Positions 33,652 through 46,218 of a stretch of 55,424 nucleotides of DNA are shown here, piece by piece. The stretch spans positions 1-55,424 of the forward strand of contig NCSJ02000287.1 of the NCBI GenBank assembly GCA_002812745.2, written 5' to 3'. How positions within the stretch are numbered: the stretch's first letter is position 1; every line of letters starts with the position of its first letter. The stretch is from Scytalidium lignicola (taxonomy: Eukaryota > Ascomycota > Leotiomycetes). Under the pieces are notes generated by a model. It was given only the letters and a program-made list of their open reading frames with translations. It did not search any database and was not told where the DNA came from. A program made the translations under genes and the position numbers.

Positions 33652-34982
33652 CTAATCCCTATCGCTCCAGTCTGGATCAAACACCATCCACCCTCTTTCC
33701 AACCATCTTATCTGTCCCATTTTTGGATCCATTAGACAAACAAAATTTGTACATTCGTTTGTGATAGGGAATTCTTGAATCCAGTTCTTTAACGCTTTTT
33801 CTCCAACTGCTGGTAATCTACTATTTCCATTTTGTATCCTCCTTTGACGTTCCTGCTTCTGCGTATATTTAATCCATTTATCACGAATAAAGGCATAGCG
33901 TTCTTCACTCTCTTCGAGTAAAATTTCCATACCAGCTAGATTCGGCTTAGGGTGTAAATTGCTTTCTACATCATCGCCTCTGTCTCTACCGTAAGACTGG
34001 TCATGGTTGGTGCAAGCTATGAATTGGTTGGAACAGCGTTTGTTGCTACTAGTAAGGTCTTTCTGAATGACGATGGTTTCATTGCTGTCACAGAGGATGA
34101 GGTAGCAGGGTGAGGTCTTAGTGCCTGAGAGCTTTGTGGCGAGAGTTGACAGAGATGGTAAAGGTGTGGGGCAGAGAAGTGCACCACGGAGGTGAGTTGA
34201 GGTAGAGGCCCGGAATCCAAGCAGCACAAGAAGCTGATGAAAGCGGAGAGAGATAGTGTTGCATGAGTGGGCGCCTCGGAAGTTGAGGGATACAGAGAGA
34301 TTTTCACTGACGGAAGGTCAGTATTAAAAATAGAAGTAGTGAATCGATGATCTAAATGGAAATATCTCGTATACAGACTCTATGAAACCCACTAACCCAC
34401 CATAGGAAAGAGATTCATAGCATACCGGACTCCTGTCAGAACTCCCAAAAATCCAGCATACGTAACACTCCTCGCAACCACTAATTCCGGATCCTCTGCT
34501 GACCTCACAAACTCCAACACAATTACTAGCTTCCTCAACTTATCCATTCCCCAATCTAACGTCCTAAAATGCATCATCCTCTCTTCCCTCTCCCTTCCTT
34601 TTCCAGAACTCGGCTTCACAACCACACCTCCAGAAGTACAGCCTAGCAGTCTATCTAGCACAACATTCAGCGCTACAAGATAAAACAGATCCACATTCGC
34701 CGCCTGCGCAATGCTCCGGAGTTCATGCGTCTCTTCATCACTATAGAGTCTCCGGAGAAAGATCTTTGCAAGAAAGCGGATCAGAGTGCGGAGAAAGGTA
34801 TAAGAGACCAATATTTCGAGCATCTCATCAAAAAGAGGCACGACTTCTTGCATACGGGTGGAGAAATCCTTGGCTAGTGATATGTAGCGTTCTTCTGGAG
34901 GGAGGGAAAGGTCGATTCGGTATTTCGGGATGCTATCTTCATCGCTCAAGGCAGCAACGTTGTACGATGAGCTCAATGACAT
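33652..34982 (-). CDS. Acid ceramidase/NAAA-like amidase
   Basis: An Ntn-hydrolase of the acid ceramidase/N-acylethanolamine amidase type, expected to cleave the amide bond of fatty-acid amides. Exons 34982-34426 and 34306-33652, with a 119-nt intron (GTATGC...GTCAG), give 403 residues. Seen: a family-like N-terminal half (LPPEERY then VVPLFDEMLEIL), the catalytic segment LGCTSGG, whose Cys (about 115) is the nucleophile exposed by self-cleavage in relatives (CTS), HFRTLDWGMD (family: H-RNLDWG) downstream, then NFRGAHSCNTISL after the splice and a TNHD motif. An in-frame ATG at 35039 would add 19 hydrophobic residues resembling a signal peptide, which suits a lysosomal or secreted enzyme; either start is possible. 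Confidence 0.75.
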
Positions 34983-35204
34983 AGTTGAAGCGATATATAT
35001 TTTTAAAACTGTGGACAATAAGAAAGTTACAGCTAGCAAAAGGCCAATTCGTGCATGATGGCCGAGAAGGCTTAAATTATGTGCGGGCTTTTCTGCTTAA
35101 TTGGGGAATGATTGGGCCGACACGACGCTAAAGAGCACGTGGGCAGTAAACACGTGCATGTCATGTCTCCTACTTTTACTGTCTTTATTTTCTTATTCCG
35201 TTCA

Positions 35205-35577
35205 CAGTGTTGGGATTGATTTAATTTAATTTAATTTTTAGCTACTAATTAAATTAAATTAAACCCAGATTTTTGTTAATTAAATTAAATTAAATTGTAA
35301 TTAATTATATTCACACGTGATCAGCACGTGACTAATCAAGCTTAAACAAGACTAGATTATAAAATTGTTTACTAATTACTTATTAAGCATATACATTATC
35401 ATGTATTATTTCATAAAAATACATTATTTTATGAAAAAAAGNTATTTAATTTAATTTAATTTAATTTTTAACTACTAATTAAATTAATTACCAAAATATG
35501 CTAATTAAATTAAATTAAATTAGTAATTAAATAAATTAATTACTAATTAATTAGTTTAATTTTTTTTCCCAACACTG
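35205..35577. mobile_element. hAT-like MITE, 373 bp, with perfect 8-bp duplication
   Basis: The ends are perfect 11-bp inverted repeats (CAGTGTTGGGA). They are flanked by identical direct repeats TCCGTTCA (35197-35204 and 35578-35585). A CAGTG-type terminus with an 8-bp target duplication is diagnostic of the hAT superfamily. The interior has no coding capacity. It is made of TTAATT/AATTAAATT stretches, with a roughly 45-bp palindromic module around CTACTAATTAA present twice (about 35217-35265 and 35443-35520). The perfect duplication suggests fairly recent insertion. Confidence 0.88.
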
Positions 35578-36287
35578 TCCGTTCACTTTCTGCTGGTTTA
35601 TCTGTGTCGTTACTGAAAAATAAGAAGAGGTTACTCGCGTAAATTAGGACTGTGGATGCAAAGAAGAATAGATGAATGAAGTCCGTTAAGTATCCTTATA
35701 TCTAAAACAAAAACGAAAAATACCATCAGGTATTTTAAATTCTCTATTCATTAAAATAGTGAGATTTAAAGCTGTTTCTGTATGTATGTACAAGATATCG
35801 GTTTGTGCCACCGCACAGTATTACTAGGGTAAACCCGAGAATTTAACTGTCTTTAAACCCGAAGCTCCTTTGATAATCTGACCTGTTCTAGTCTTTAAGC
35901 ATCTTTAATTAGCGAAATAATAACGCGAATCATAGTGAAGAAGAACGGTGGGTTTTATTAGGCGTTAGACCGATCCTAAATCCACAGAAATGACCGGGGT
36001 TAAATATTATGATATTTAAACATAGCTATCTATCTAATACCTGACTTAACTAATTTAAGTCCTGTTGTTTCTTTGTTTGGAGATGATAAATAGATGTATT
36101 ATTCATCTGTAAAATTTCCCACCCAAGCTTCTCCACTTTATCAACCACCGGGACAATTTTATCTTTCAATGAGGAATTTTTCCATAGGACTTCCACCCTA
36201 CTTATCTATAGGGGGCATTTTGTCAGAAATCCAACAGTGGAATGAAGAGAGGGGGTGTATTATAAGATTAAGTTCGGAATATAACTA

Positions 36288-36749
36288 GGGTAGAGCTAAA
36301 TCGACAACTACCTCTAGTTAAATCGACAACCATCGCCGATAACGGCCCATAGCAGCCCAAAATCTCAGGCAGTATAGCCTATAATTGGTTTAAGTGAAAT
36401 TGTATTTCGCATATCTTCAGCCTTATAGCCCAGAATTTTAGTTAAGTATAAGTACAGTAGATTTCATTTATTTTAAAGCATAATAACAAGTAATTATAAT
36501 AGTTAGTAGCTAATTAGAAGTTAATTAAAAGTTAATTAAAACTAAATAAGAGATTTGTTAAAAGTTTAAGTTATTTAAGAATAAATTAGTTTAGAACGTT
36601 ATAGTGAGTGTTATACTTGAAAAGCGCTGTAATTACAAAGCTTGTAGGGTGTCAACAGCCTAAAGGATGCTGTAATTATAGGTACTACGCCTGAAGCAAA
36701 GGCCGTTATCGGCTGCGGTTGTCGATTTAGCTATGGGTGGTTGTCACCC
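36288..36749. mobile_element. Non-autonomous DNA element, 462 bp, 8-bp duplication TATAACTA
   Basis: Ends start GGGT and carry long imperfect inverted repeats. Both sides contain AGCTAAATCGACAAC followed some bases later by GCCGATAACGGCC. The left side holds an extra copy of TAAATCGACAAC. Direct repeats TATAACTA flank it (36280-36287 and 36750-36757). The interior is AT-rich with no gene. Superfamily is not certain; an 8-bp duplication fits hAT, P or Merlin-like elements. Confidence 0.7.
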
Positions 36750-37551
36750 TATAACTAATTAAATGCTCTAGCTTGCGCGAAGCAAACGTATAATTGTCAG
36801 GCTACTTAAGAATGAAGCGAAGTGGAGAGTATATCTAGAAAGAAATGAGGGTAATTAGCATTTGCCTGTAGTAGGATTCTTAAATAGAACTTAGGACGAA
36901 GTGCAAGATAAGGATGTCATCAAGGCCGACAAAAATTGTGAGGCTGCATATCGATTTGTATCAGACATCCAGCCAGGTCAAGCTAGTATGTGCCTTGAGG
37001 CTTAGTCTTTCATTCTACTCTACGATGTGAAACTCGGAATTCTGTTAAAGTTTCTTCTATCCAACATATCACATCGATATAGTAGATAAAACCGCAGCTT
37101 ATTGTCCTCCACCCCATATCAGCCAATAATATTAACTACAGGCGAAATTGGCGTGCGTTTAGGCTTTAAGCGTTGCCTACGGCAAGTTTGGTGATCAAAC
37201 TAGAGTAACTATTATTACTATATTACATTCGACGGTAGTAGCATAGGGTAACAACTTGAGAAACGGTGCTTAAAGTATAACTTTAGTGTATTTTCACGAA
37301 GGTAATGTTGTTTTATCATATAATTAATATGTATACTCTGCGCACGGCCACCTATTGGTTACATCGGGCTCACGGCAGCCTGGGCGAGGTGGAGTGCATG
37401 ATGCATCGCTGCCTACCCGCTGTCCTTCCTGGATGCAGATATATAATGGCCCAGGAGCTCACAGCGTGGTTTGCCTCCTCTTCTTCCCATAGCGACTGTC
37501 TTTTATTTCTATACTCTATTTGTAACAGTTCCCTCATTTAAACTTTACAGG

Positions 37552-38822
37552 ATGGCCCATCCAGACCGCGTGCTGCGACGGAGCGGGCGGCGGAGACATC
37601 CAAGAGGTAAGCGTTTGAGCATGGTTAATTATCGCCGCAAACTTCATTCCTTATTCCTCTCTTGATCCAATTTGGAGACTTTTGAGGCGCTGAATCTGAT
37701 GAAATATGTGATGTATCTGATCGTTATGATTCAGGCCACAACTCTCCGAACTCTATATCTAGGGACGACGAACAATCCGCAGCCCAGCAGGCTCTGAACT
37801 TTATCGAGTTTGACCCTACGAAATGTCTACCTCAAACCCAGAGTGTGCTCTTTAATTTATTCCCAGGGGAAATCCGAGGCCTCATATTCTATTATACACT
37901 TTGCGACTACGAAGACACGACCATCCTCTACGACGAGAAGACTTGTTACCGACGGCCTGGATACTTCGCACCACGTCGTACCGACACCGCACTGCTCAGA
38001 ACCTGCCAGCAGGTCTATCGCGAGGCATGGTTCTTGCCGTGGACTACACGGGAGCATACCCTCTTCCTCACCAGTCCTGATCGCTGTCCTGTCCGCACGA
38101 CCGATGCTGGACACATGCAGCCCGTCCTTAATCTCATCAATGCCGTCCACGGCAAGACGGAGATTAATCATATTCGTGTTTTTCCACAACTATACCGCCT
38201 CGAACCTGGCCATGACTTGCAACACATCAATGACTTACCTCATTTCCATCCGCGCCGTTTCACAATCACGTTGCGTCATACTGATTGGTGGCACTGGGAG
38301 ATTGATGCGCCGCTATGGATCGACAGCCAGTTTGTGAACAAATGCCGGTTCCCCGACTCAGTCCAGGAGCTCTGCTTTGAGCTGGAGGGCCTCGAGCGGC
38401 GCAAGGATCAAATTAACTCGATTGCCAAACAGATGATAGAGAAGTGGCAGTTTGAACGCAAAGATGGCGTGCAACTCTCCGCAAAAGACTCCACCATCGC
38501 TGTTATGCGCTGGTCCGGAAGCTCGACTTGGGGCGGCGCGCGCTGGGTTAGAGATGAAACGCAGCCAGAGACCTTGGACTACTACGTTGCGACGGTAGTT
38601 TTCAAACCTGCTATGAAGACCTTGAGAGAACCCAACTATTTCGCACCAAAGTTGGAGGTCCGTGGCTTTACACCCCTGAGACCCGCCCGTGTGTTTATAC
38701 CAACATCTAGGCTTGAGCAAGCACATGTTCCTCCAGGGATTCCGGCTAATGACGCTGTGCGGATGGTCGAGATCCAAGGAACTATGGCGCTTTCTCAAAT
38801 ACTTCAGACCCAAAGCACCTAG
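37552..38822 (+). CDS. DUF7730/2EXR-like protein
   Basis: A 396-residue protein of the F-box-like DUF7730/2EXR families, role unknown. Exon 1 is 37552-37606 and exon 2 37687-38822, with an 80-nt intron (GTAAGC...GAG) joined in phase. Seen: a basic N-terminus (RRSGRRRHPR), an acidic Ser/Asp-rich stretch, the family core FNLFPGEIRGLIFYYTL at about 82-98 (family: LP-EIR--IY---L), LLRTCQQVYREAWFLPW about 50 residues later and a long C-terminal region without known motifs. No membrane segment. The ATG directly follows a CAG, so a 5' UTR intron may end there. It is a distant relative of the protein at 25767-26489 at most; the two are not obvious duplicates. Confidence 0.72.
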
Positions 38823-39692
38823 ACTTAGTAGTATAAGCGATTCTCTTGCAGAGGTTATTCACGCAAATTGTAGTGAATAACTTACATATAACTGAATCAT
38901 GAAGAATAAGCTGTACTATGATGAAGTAAACTTATAAATATAGTAGCTGGTATCCTTTATTTCCTTTATATTTGCCACCTCTTATGAATATTTGTAAATT
39001 TGCGTAAACATTGAATAATGAAATGAGGTTATAAGAAGGTCTATAACACTTTTCTTTTACTCATAGGCTTTTCCCGAATACCACTTCCTCGCGTCCACCG
39101 AGTTTAACGTCATAGATCTTTTCTTACTTATTCCACGAGACATGCTGTTCGAAGTTAGAGGGTGCCACTCGTGGCAAATCTGACGATCCTTGATTGCTTC
39201 ATCTCACCTTGAGCTGCTTGACTAAGAACCACGAGGCCGCAGCTACGGCCATCCTCTCCACCATTTATTTTAGTAGATAGCAGCAAAGATGACGATACAA
39301 TAATGTAGCACAATAAACGAGAGTAATATAACCCTGAGCATACCTTTTATTAGTTCCATTTGACAATGAAAGACTAAAATCTGAAGTTGCCAGCCTGTAA
39401 TATTAAGATTTAAGGTACTATAACATCTACAAAGGTAATCAAATCTGAACTTTTATACGAAGAGATCCAACCCTTAGAAACATGTTTAAAGGGCGAAGAC
39501 GTTAGTAGAGGTAAGAGGTGGCGTAAAAGTCCACCTTGAATTCCTTCTTAAATTGAAATTAAACATTGAAACAAATGAATCCAAACGGCATTTGATATTT
39601 TTACAACTATTCTAATGATAATGATATGTAGCACTTCGAAAGCACTTTATTCTTATTTATTTTTATTTCTTAAATGTTTCTAAAATATAAAT
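38823..39692. other. Intergenic region
   Basis: 870 bp, AT-rich, between the convergent 3' ends of the DUF7730/2EXR-like gene and the NRPS-like gene. Nothing recognised. Confidence 0.5.
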
Positions 39693-42600
39693 TTAATACC
39701 CCCATTGCTTTAACCATATCCCCATCCAATCATTATTTACAGGTGTCAATTCTCTAAAGATATCACTATTTGCAGCCGTCAAGCTGGTCTCGAACACCGC
39801 CCGAAGTTCCGGCTCCTCCTCACCAACGGGGTTCAAAGAATGGAAAAAGTCTATTAACTTTATAGCTGAAAGCCCTGCCGCTTCTTTGCCTTGGATTTCA
39901 GATGCATGGTTACTTAATCCCTCAAGCCATTCGGCCCAGGGGATAACTTTAATTTCCTTGCCTTTATTGGTATCTCTTAATCGCTTGAGGACTACTGGTA
40001 GTAAGGTGTCCCAGGTTACTTTTGTAGGATTTACGGTGTGGAATATGCGTCCCTCACGAGAAGACTTGGATCCAATTGCTAGCTGAATAATGATCTCGGA
40101 GAGGATATCTACCGGGATCCAATCGATCGAGTTATTCTTCCCAAGCGTTTTCGGAACTAGGGAGAGATGTGAAGAAGCATCAATAATCTGAAAAGATCTA
40201 GTCAGCATCGTTTCATAAAAAATCTTTATATCCATCAGGTCCATCATCAAACTTACACTAGGTAACCACTCCTTCCTATTCCACATCCCTTTACTGGCAT
40301 TGTTCTTCACCGGGCCAGCAATTTGGCCTACCCGGGCTATAGTCACATTCACGGCGCTTCTCTTAGCAGCTTCTAGTAGCACTGTTTCAGCCACTAGCTT
40401 GGACTCTCCATATCCTGTCCTGGCAACGGAGAGATCCTCAATCGACTTTTCAGGGATCGTCGCGGATGATTTCCAGTTATATGCAATACCCACAGAAGAT
40501 GTGAAGAAGATCGCAGCATCACGAGATGACGCAACGGCAAAATCTACCAGGTTACGGATACCATGGATGTGTTTGGAGAAGGAGGGCAACGAGAGGTTGA
40601 AGTCGACTTGCCATTGCGTATCTACAGTTGTTAAAAAGAGTTATGAATTGAGAAAAGGGAATTACACTCACGTATTATATTTGTAACGTGCTTGAGAAGA
40701 TAGTCGTAGTCTTCCCTTGCTAGGCCCAAATTTTCTTTTGGCAGGTCTGCTTTTCTGAAGCGAACATTGTTCGACTTCCAATCTGTGATAAGCCCCCGAT
40801 GACTACTTGATGCTGTTTGACGTTCTTCACTATTATCCGATCGGTTTAAGCACCAGATCTCAGAGATTAATGTTGATTTAATAAGCGTATCAAGGAGGTA
40901 AGAACCAAGCGACCCAGTGCTTCCGGTCAAAATAACCACTGATTTTGTTCCCTGACTTGATCTTTCTGGCAGACATGACGTATATTTATTTATTAAGGCT
41001 TGCATTGTTTGCGCATGGGAAGCCTCCGTTGATATACCATTTGGCAGACCTGTGACTAGTATCCATATTGCGTGCGCGAGGAGATTTATTGTGGCATTTT
41101 GATAGATAAGAGAAATCTTAATTTGATCTTTCGCATCACCATTTGATGAAAGTGCCCGTCGCAGGTGCCTTTGGAGTGTTAAGACTTGGAGCGAATCGAC
41201 GCCTGCAGCGAAAAGATCCTCGTCATCACCAAGTCCCTCCAGCTCTGTGATCGATTTAACTACCCTTCTAATATCATTTCTCAAGGTATCTTCGTTTGTA
41301 ATATCTAGTGGTTCGACATTTTCTAGGTCCTGGTCTGAATCTGCCCGAGCATAGAGGCGGTCAAATTCTTCTCCATACAGCTGTAAGGTTGGCACCTTGC
41401 GTACCGTTCCTTTACTCGCCTTCAAAAAAGGCTTCTCCGGAGTAGCGATTATGATATGACTTTTGAAAAGCTTCGCGTGTGAGGGAGCATCTTGATTCGC
41501 TTCTTCTATGGAAGGCCACAGCTCCTCGATTATCTGTTCGTCACNTTTTTTTGCTATTTTCCACGTTTCTCACAGGTTCAACAAGAAGAGATATTTGGAA
41601 CCTTCCTTGACCTGCTACTATCAGCGAATCAACAACAGGATGACCACTGATTTGGGTTTCCATGGTTGTTGGATTGAACTTCTCGCCGTTAGAGAGGACA
41701 ATGATATTATCTATTCGTCCTTGGTAATGCCACAAGCCCTTCTTGGTTGGATGCTTTGCAAATAAGTCTTTAAAGTGGTATTCTTGCGCATCAGGGAAGG
41801 TTTCAAAGATCATCTGCCACCTCTCAAGCTCCGGCCGCCGAATTGCGACAAGCTCGTAAAGACCTTGAGAGACCTCTTGGAGTTCAAAGCCGGTATTAGG
41901 ATGGAAGCGGATATTGTTCCAGTCCTCCCGATCTAATTCGGCCGAAATATGCCACCCAGATTCTGTTGTGCCCATCGACAGAACGAGAATTGTCCGTTTG
42001 CAGATGATGTCTCCGGCTTGTTGGCTCAACGGACCTGGCAGTATTAGCATGACATGGTTTGCCAGTCATTTTATTCCAAGGCACATACCTCCAGCAAATG
42101 CGATAGCTTTAATGCCTTCCAATATGTTGAGAAATTCTTCATCTAGGGAAATATCCTCTAATAGAGAAGGAGCAGCAAATATTCCATCTGGTTTCGCATA
42201 CTTAATTACATCTTTCATCACATCAATTGTAACTGGTAGTTCGGGACCAATAACCATGGTACAGTTGTAAAACAGAGGCCAAAGCAGGGAATTATTAAGA
42301 CCCGCTGCGTGAAAGAGAGGGAATGTGATGTACACGCGAGTTTCTAGAAAAGGCTGCATTATCAATGGCCGTCCGTCCACTGGTTGACAGAGCAGATTAG
42401 CACCAAAACATGATACACTGGCTAGATTCCTGACAATGGGTTTGGGGTGTCCAGTGCTACCACTAGTATGAAGGACCCAGCAAGGCTCGTTGCGACCAAC
42501 ATCCCAGGTCTTATTGTATGGATAATGCGGAACGGGTTCTGGGTCGAGAAAGTGATCGAGGTCCGGGAGGTCAATCGTCTTCAGAGGATGTACAGCCAGC

Positions 42601-43068
42601 ACTCGGTGAATATTACTTCCTTTAGATGGAACTAGCCACGTCTTACACCCAGCAGCTTCAATCACCGCAAGCTCACCTTCCAAGCTGTTTCGGGGAGAAG
42701 TGAATAGCATCTATTGCGGCTGGTTAGGTCTATATTCATAGCCTGGGTTACTTCGAGGTGCTACTAACCTTGTATCCAGCTTTAATAGCAGCAACCGTAA
42801 GGATGATGTATCTCAGATCACCAGGACCAACATATCCCAGGGTCTCGAAATCGATGCCCTTACCCAGTGACTTCTCCAGGAACCATGAAGCTCGATTGAT
42901 GGCATTGGCAAACACACCAGCCGAAACCGACCTGAATCCATTGGCCACACTTGTTTCTCGCGGAAATTCATAGAGAATTCGATCTGGCTCATCTCGGCTG
43001 AGGTCGTCAATCGCATAAGGGATCAAGACCCTGCCCGCCTGCTCGTCACTGTACCGGGAGGCCTTCAT
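39693..43068 (-). CDS. NRPS-like adenylate-forming reductase (A-PCP-R)
   Basis: A single-module enzyme that adenylates a carboxylic acid, loads it on a carrier domain and releases it reductively as aldehyde or alcohol. Five exons (43068-42769, 42710-42089, 42034-40672, 40621-40257, 40187-39693; introns 50-69 nt) give 1,047 residues. Domains: adenylation about 15-500 with HTSGSTGHPKP (181-191), FPLFHAAG, MGTTESG and a GRIDNIIVLSNGEKF hinge; carrier about 550-630 with GVDSLQ (Ser588); NAD(P)-binding reductase about 670-1047 with TGSTGSLG (from about 678), SSVG and YGESK catalytic motifs. No condensation domain, so it belongs with the non-canonical NRPS-like group. A single N at 41545, in an A-run, breaks the frame; removing it restores it exactly. 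Divergent from the MFS gene. Substrate not predictable. Confidence 0.93.
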
Positions 43069-44237
43069 GGTTAATTAAACCTTTGGACAAAAAGAAATTG
43101 ACTACTACCACTCGACTGAACCAGCAATGAGAGACAAACAAAACAAAATAAAACAAAATAGTAGTCAGCCTCAATTTTGTTTTTTGTTTTGGCCTTGAGA
43201 ATTGGTAGGAAAAGGCACAATGACGACTTTCGGGGAAACATTTTTCTCACGCAGGTATCAAAAGATAAAGCTACCCTCGAAAACTAGCCCGTATAGGCCG
43301 CAATTGGATATGTAATCACGATAAAGCAATCCAGAGAGGGGCATCTCCATCAAAGACGCCATCGATCGTGACTTTTGACGGATTCCCACTGTTGGAGTCT
43401 AGTTAGTTAGTCGACAGTAGTGCTACGCTACCAACGAGCTCCTCGCGGTAAGCTGCTTCTGTGCTGATTTCTCTACTGCGACGGTCCCCAGCGACCACGG
43501 CATTTGCCCCAAAGCAGTAACACCGACGAGACAGCGCTCTTGGCGGATCCAGCACCGCGCATATAAAGCCCTAAAAGGTGCCGCCTGCCCGTCACGTCAT
43601 CCGCGAGCACAATGAGCACATCGACGCCCAAGCAGCTTCATCAACTGCCCTGGCGGTGCCTGGGGAAGGTGAAGAATGTTGTGGGAGGGAGCCACGCGAG
43701 GAGGCAACTCACTAGAGCCAGGGGCCTGGCTTGGTGGGTTTTCGGCGAAGTCCCAAAGCGTGAAGGGCCGCAAACACAACTAAACTTCTCGGTCTGCCGG
43801 TACACGACAAACACAACCACAGCACAGGTAATACAGTAGTTATTCTCGGGTTCGGTTTTATGCGTTGCCACATGGGATTTGCCTGGCAAAGGCGTGCTCG
43901 TCCCCATGTTGAGCAAGAGCCCCGGCATGGCATCAGCAGCGGTGTTTGCCTGCTAAAAAATCCAATGGAACATGGACTAGACCAGATAACGGCAGATGCG
44001 ACCCAGACTCGGGTCCCGAGGATTAGGAATTTGTATAGCAAGTTTTATTTAAATTCGATAATGATACCCCCCCTTGCCTATGCTTGTGTGTTGTGTTGTG
44101 TTGTGTTGTGTTGCATCTCATCTACTTTTCTTCCCATTGTGAACTGGGAGAAGTCGCCATATAATTCCCAATTCTNTTTTTAAAAAAATACTAGGGCACC
44201 AGTGTTTGTTTGTCTTTGATTATCAAAACTTGCTACC
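43069..44237. promoter_or_regulatory. Shared divergent promoter, NRPS-like gene and MFS gene
   Basis: 1.17 kb between two divergent starts must hold both promoters. A CGG-N4-CCG pair is at 43790-43799, the type of paired half-site Zn2Cys6 regulators bind, but one copy is weak evidence. A TTGTG pentamer run (about 44084-44113) and one undetermined base (44176) lie near the MFS start. A T-rich/A-rich inverted pair at 43135-43195 could fold into a hairpin. Confidence 0.45.
44084..44113. repeat. Pentamer microsatellite (TTGTG)n
   Basis: About six tandem TTGTG units lie about 125 bp upstream of the MFS start codon. Confidence 0.85.
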
Positions 44238-46218
44238 ATGGGTCTTTGGGTCCTAGAGCCGCATTCCAATGAACGAGTGCCCGGCACCGTCCACATTGGA
44301 CGAGAGACAGAGGAGCAGGCTCGTCTGACTGCCAACTTGAAACGTGATACTGGTAGACACTCAGGCGTGGTGCTCGTCCCGCAACCATCTGACTCTCCCA
44401 ATGATCCATTGAGTAAGTTTTTTCTTCTTCTCTGTGCTGACTGAGGACCAACAACCATTTATAAACGAACTCCTAATTAACTGGTGGTGACTGTGCAGAC
44501 TGGTCTTATACCTCGAGATGCTTCCAATCCGTTTTCCTTTCCTGCGGGACGGGATTGCTGGCTGGAACCCATAATTTCCTCAATCCAGCTGCTGTTCAGA
44601 TGGCCAAGGAACTTCATACCACAGTGTCTGATGTTTCAAGAAGTGTTAGTCTTGTGCTGCTCACTTTGGGAATCTCGGCCGTGTTCAGCAGTCCTGCGGC
44701 GCGTATCTGGGGAAAACGACCAGGTAAGATATTAATTTCCGGCTCAATTGAAGACTTTAATTGAATTAGCAGCTGCTGATGGTCAAAACCCCAGTATTTC
44801 TCGTCTCCAACGTTGTTGCCATCATAGGCTATGTCATTGTAATTTCCAGGCCTGAGAGTATCAAGGCTTTATACGCCGGCAGATCCATCCATGGTCTTGG
44901 AATCAGTGCATTGGAATATCTGGTCAGCTCCAGTGTAGGAGATCTCTTCTTCGTCCACCAGCGAGGCTTCCACTTGGCACTTTGGCATTTCGGTCTCGCA
45001 GGCGGCAACGCAATTGGTCAGGTTATTGGAAGTCAAATTGCTGCTGCTCAAAGTTGGCACTGGGCATTTAACTATGTGTAAGAGACCCCTTTCCCCTCGC
45101 CATACTGTTTCTTTAAAATCAGTCCTAATTAATGAATTTCTAGCGTCATTGTCTTGTCGGCGTACACCATAGCGTTGTTCTTCGTCAGCCCGGAAACAAC
45201 GTACAACCGGCCAGCAAGATTCAACACCGACTTTTACGAGTCCTTGAGCACCGATAGCGCTTCCGACCTTGAATCTAACACCTCTGACCTTGAAGAGAAG
45301 ATTGAAGAGAAGACTGCAGTCGCTTCGTCTGTATCCGCCGATGTTGAGACTCAGGCGGAACCGCCCGAGAAGAAAATGACCTATTGGCAAAGTCTCAGAG
45401 TGTACAACGGTCGATTCAGTGATGAAAACTACTTGAGATCCCTGATCTCACCATTCAGTGCCTATCTGTTGCCAGCCGTGTCGTGGACTGCTTTCGCGTA
45501 CGGATGCTCCGTTGCCTTCGCTGCTTCGTTCTCTGTCTCCCTCTCCGCAATCTTTTCCAAGGCTCCATATCACTTCACCACCAGAACAACCGGTCTAACT
45601 GTTATCTCATCTTTTATCGGAACCTTCCTTGGAAACTGTATTCCGGGTCCAATTGCAGATTGGTTGGTGAAATACATGAGCAAGAAGAATGGAGGTGTTT
45701 ACGAGCCAGAGTTCCGAAACCTGTTGTGTATCCCTGCGTTCATCTTGGGCCTTATGGGATTCTGGGGATTCGGCTTATCACTGCAGGCTAAATCCCACTG
45801 GATGGTTCCTGTGTTCTTTTACGGTCTTGCGACGTTCGCGGGATCCATCTTGTCACTTGTTTCAAATGCTTACCTCCTCGATTGTCACAGAGCGCAGTCT
45901 CAAGACGGATATGCGGCTGTTACCTTTGGTCGAGGAATATTTTCTTTTGCCATGACCTTCGTCATCAACAGCTGGATTGATAAATCTGGTGTTGCTTCTG
46001 TTTTCTTCGTCATTGGGGCTCTCCATGGTCTTGCCTGCGTCCTGGGTATGGTGCTATATGTTTATGGAAAAAGGGTACGTTATATATTCATTCATCCATC
46101 CATCCATCATAATAGTCTTATATCTTAAATTACTGACAAATACCCGCAGATACGTCTTGCCGTTCACAAAAGCGCTTTCATTCAAAACAGCTTAGGGAAA
46201 CTAAAAGTTGTGAAATGA
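44238..46218 (+). CDS. MFS transporter, DHA1/HOL1-like
   Basis: A 12-TM major-facilitator protein of the drug:H+ antiporter-1 type, related in layout to fungal HOL1-like carriers; here the likely exporter of the locus product. Five exons (44238-44412, 44499-44723, 44795-45077, 45144-46074, 46150-46218; introns 86, 71, 66 and 75 nt) give 560 residues in consistent phase. Seen: a soluble N-terminus of about 60 residues with DPLNWS before helix 1 (the usual entry motif of this group), helix 2 followed by AARIWGKRP (motif A-like), GRSIHGLGISALEYLVSSSVGDLFFVHQRG (helix 4 and motif B region), SPETTYNR after helix 6, a Glu/Ser-rich central loop and six further helices. The last exon is a short basic tail. 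It is divergent from the NRPS-like gene. Confidence 0.92.

Larger units (their letters stand above)
35040..37551. other. Gene-free, AT-rich region with two short elements
   Basis: About 2.5 kb without a convincing gene. It contains the 373-bp hAT-like MITE (35205-35577) and a 462-bp element (36288-36749), both described separately. One undetermined base is at 35442. Confidence 0.6.

Noticed and set aside
43135..43195. A-rich and T-rich inverted stretches upstream of the NRPS-like gene as a terminator or element
   Set aside because: Low-complexity CAAAA/TTTTG runs pair easily by chance; no flanking duplication or further sign of a mobile element.
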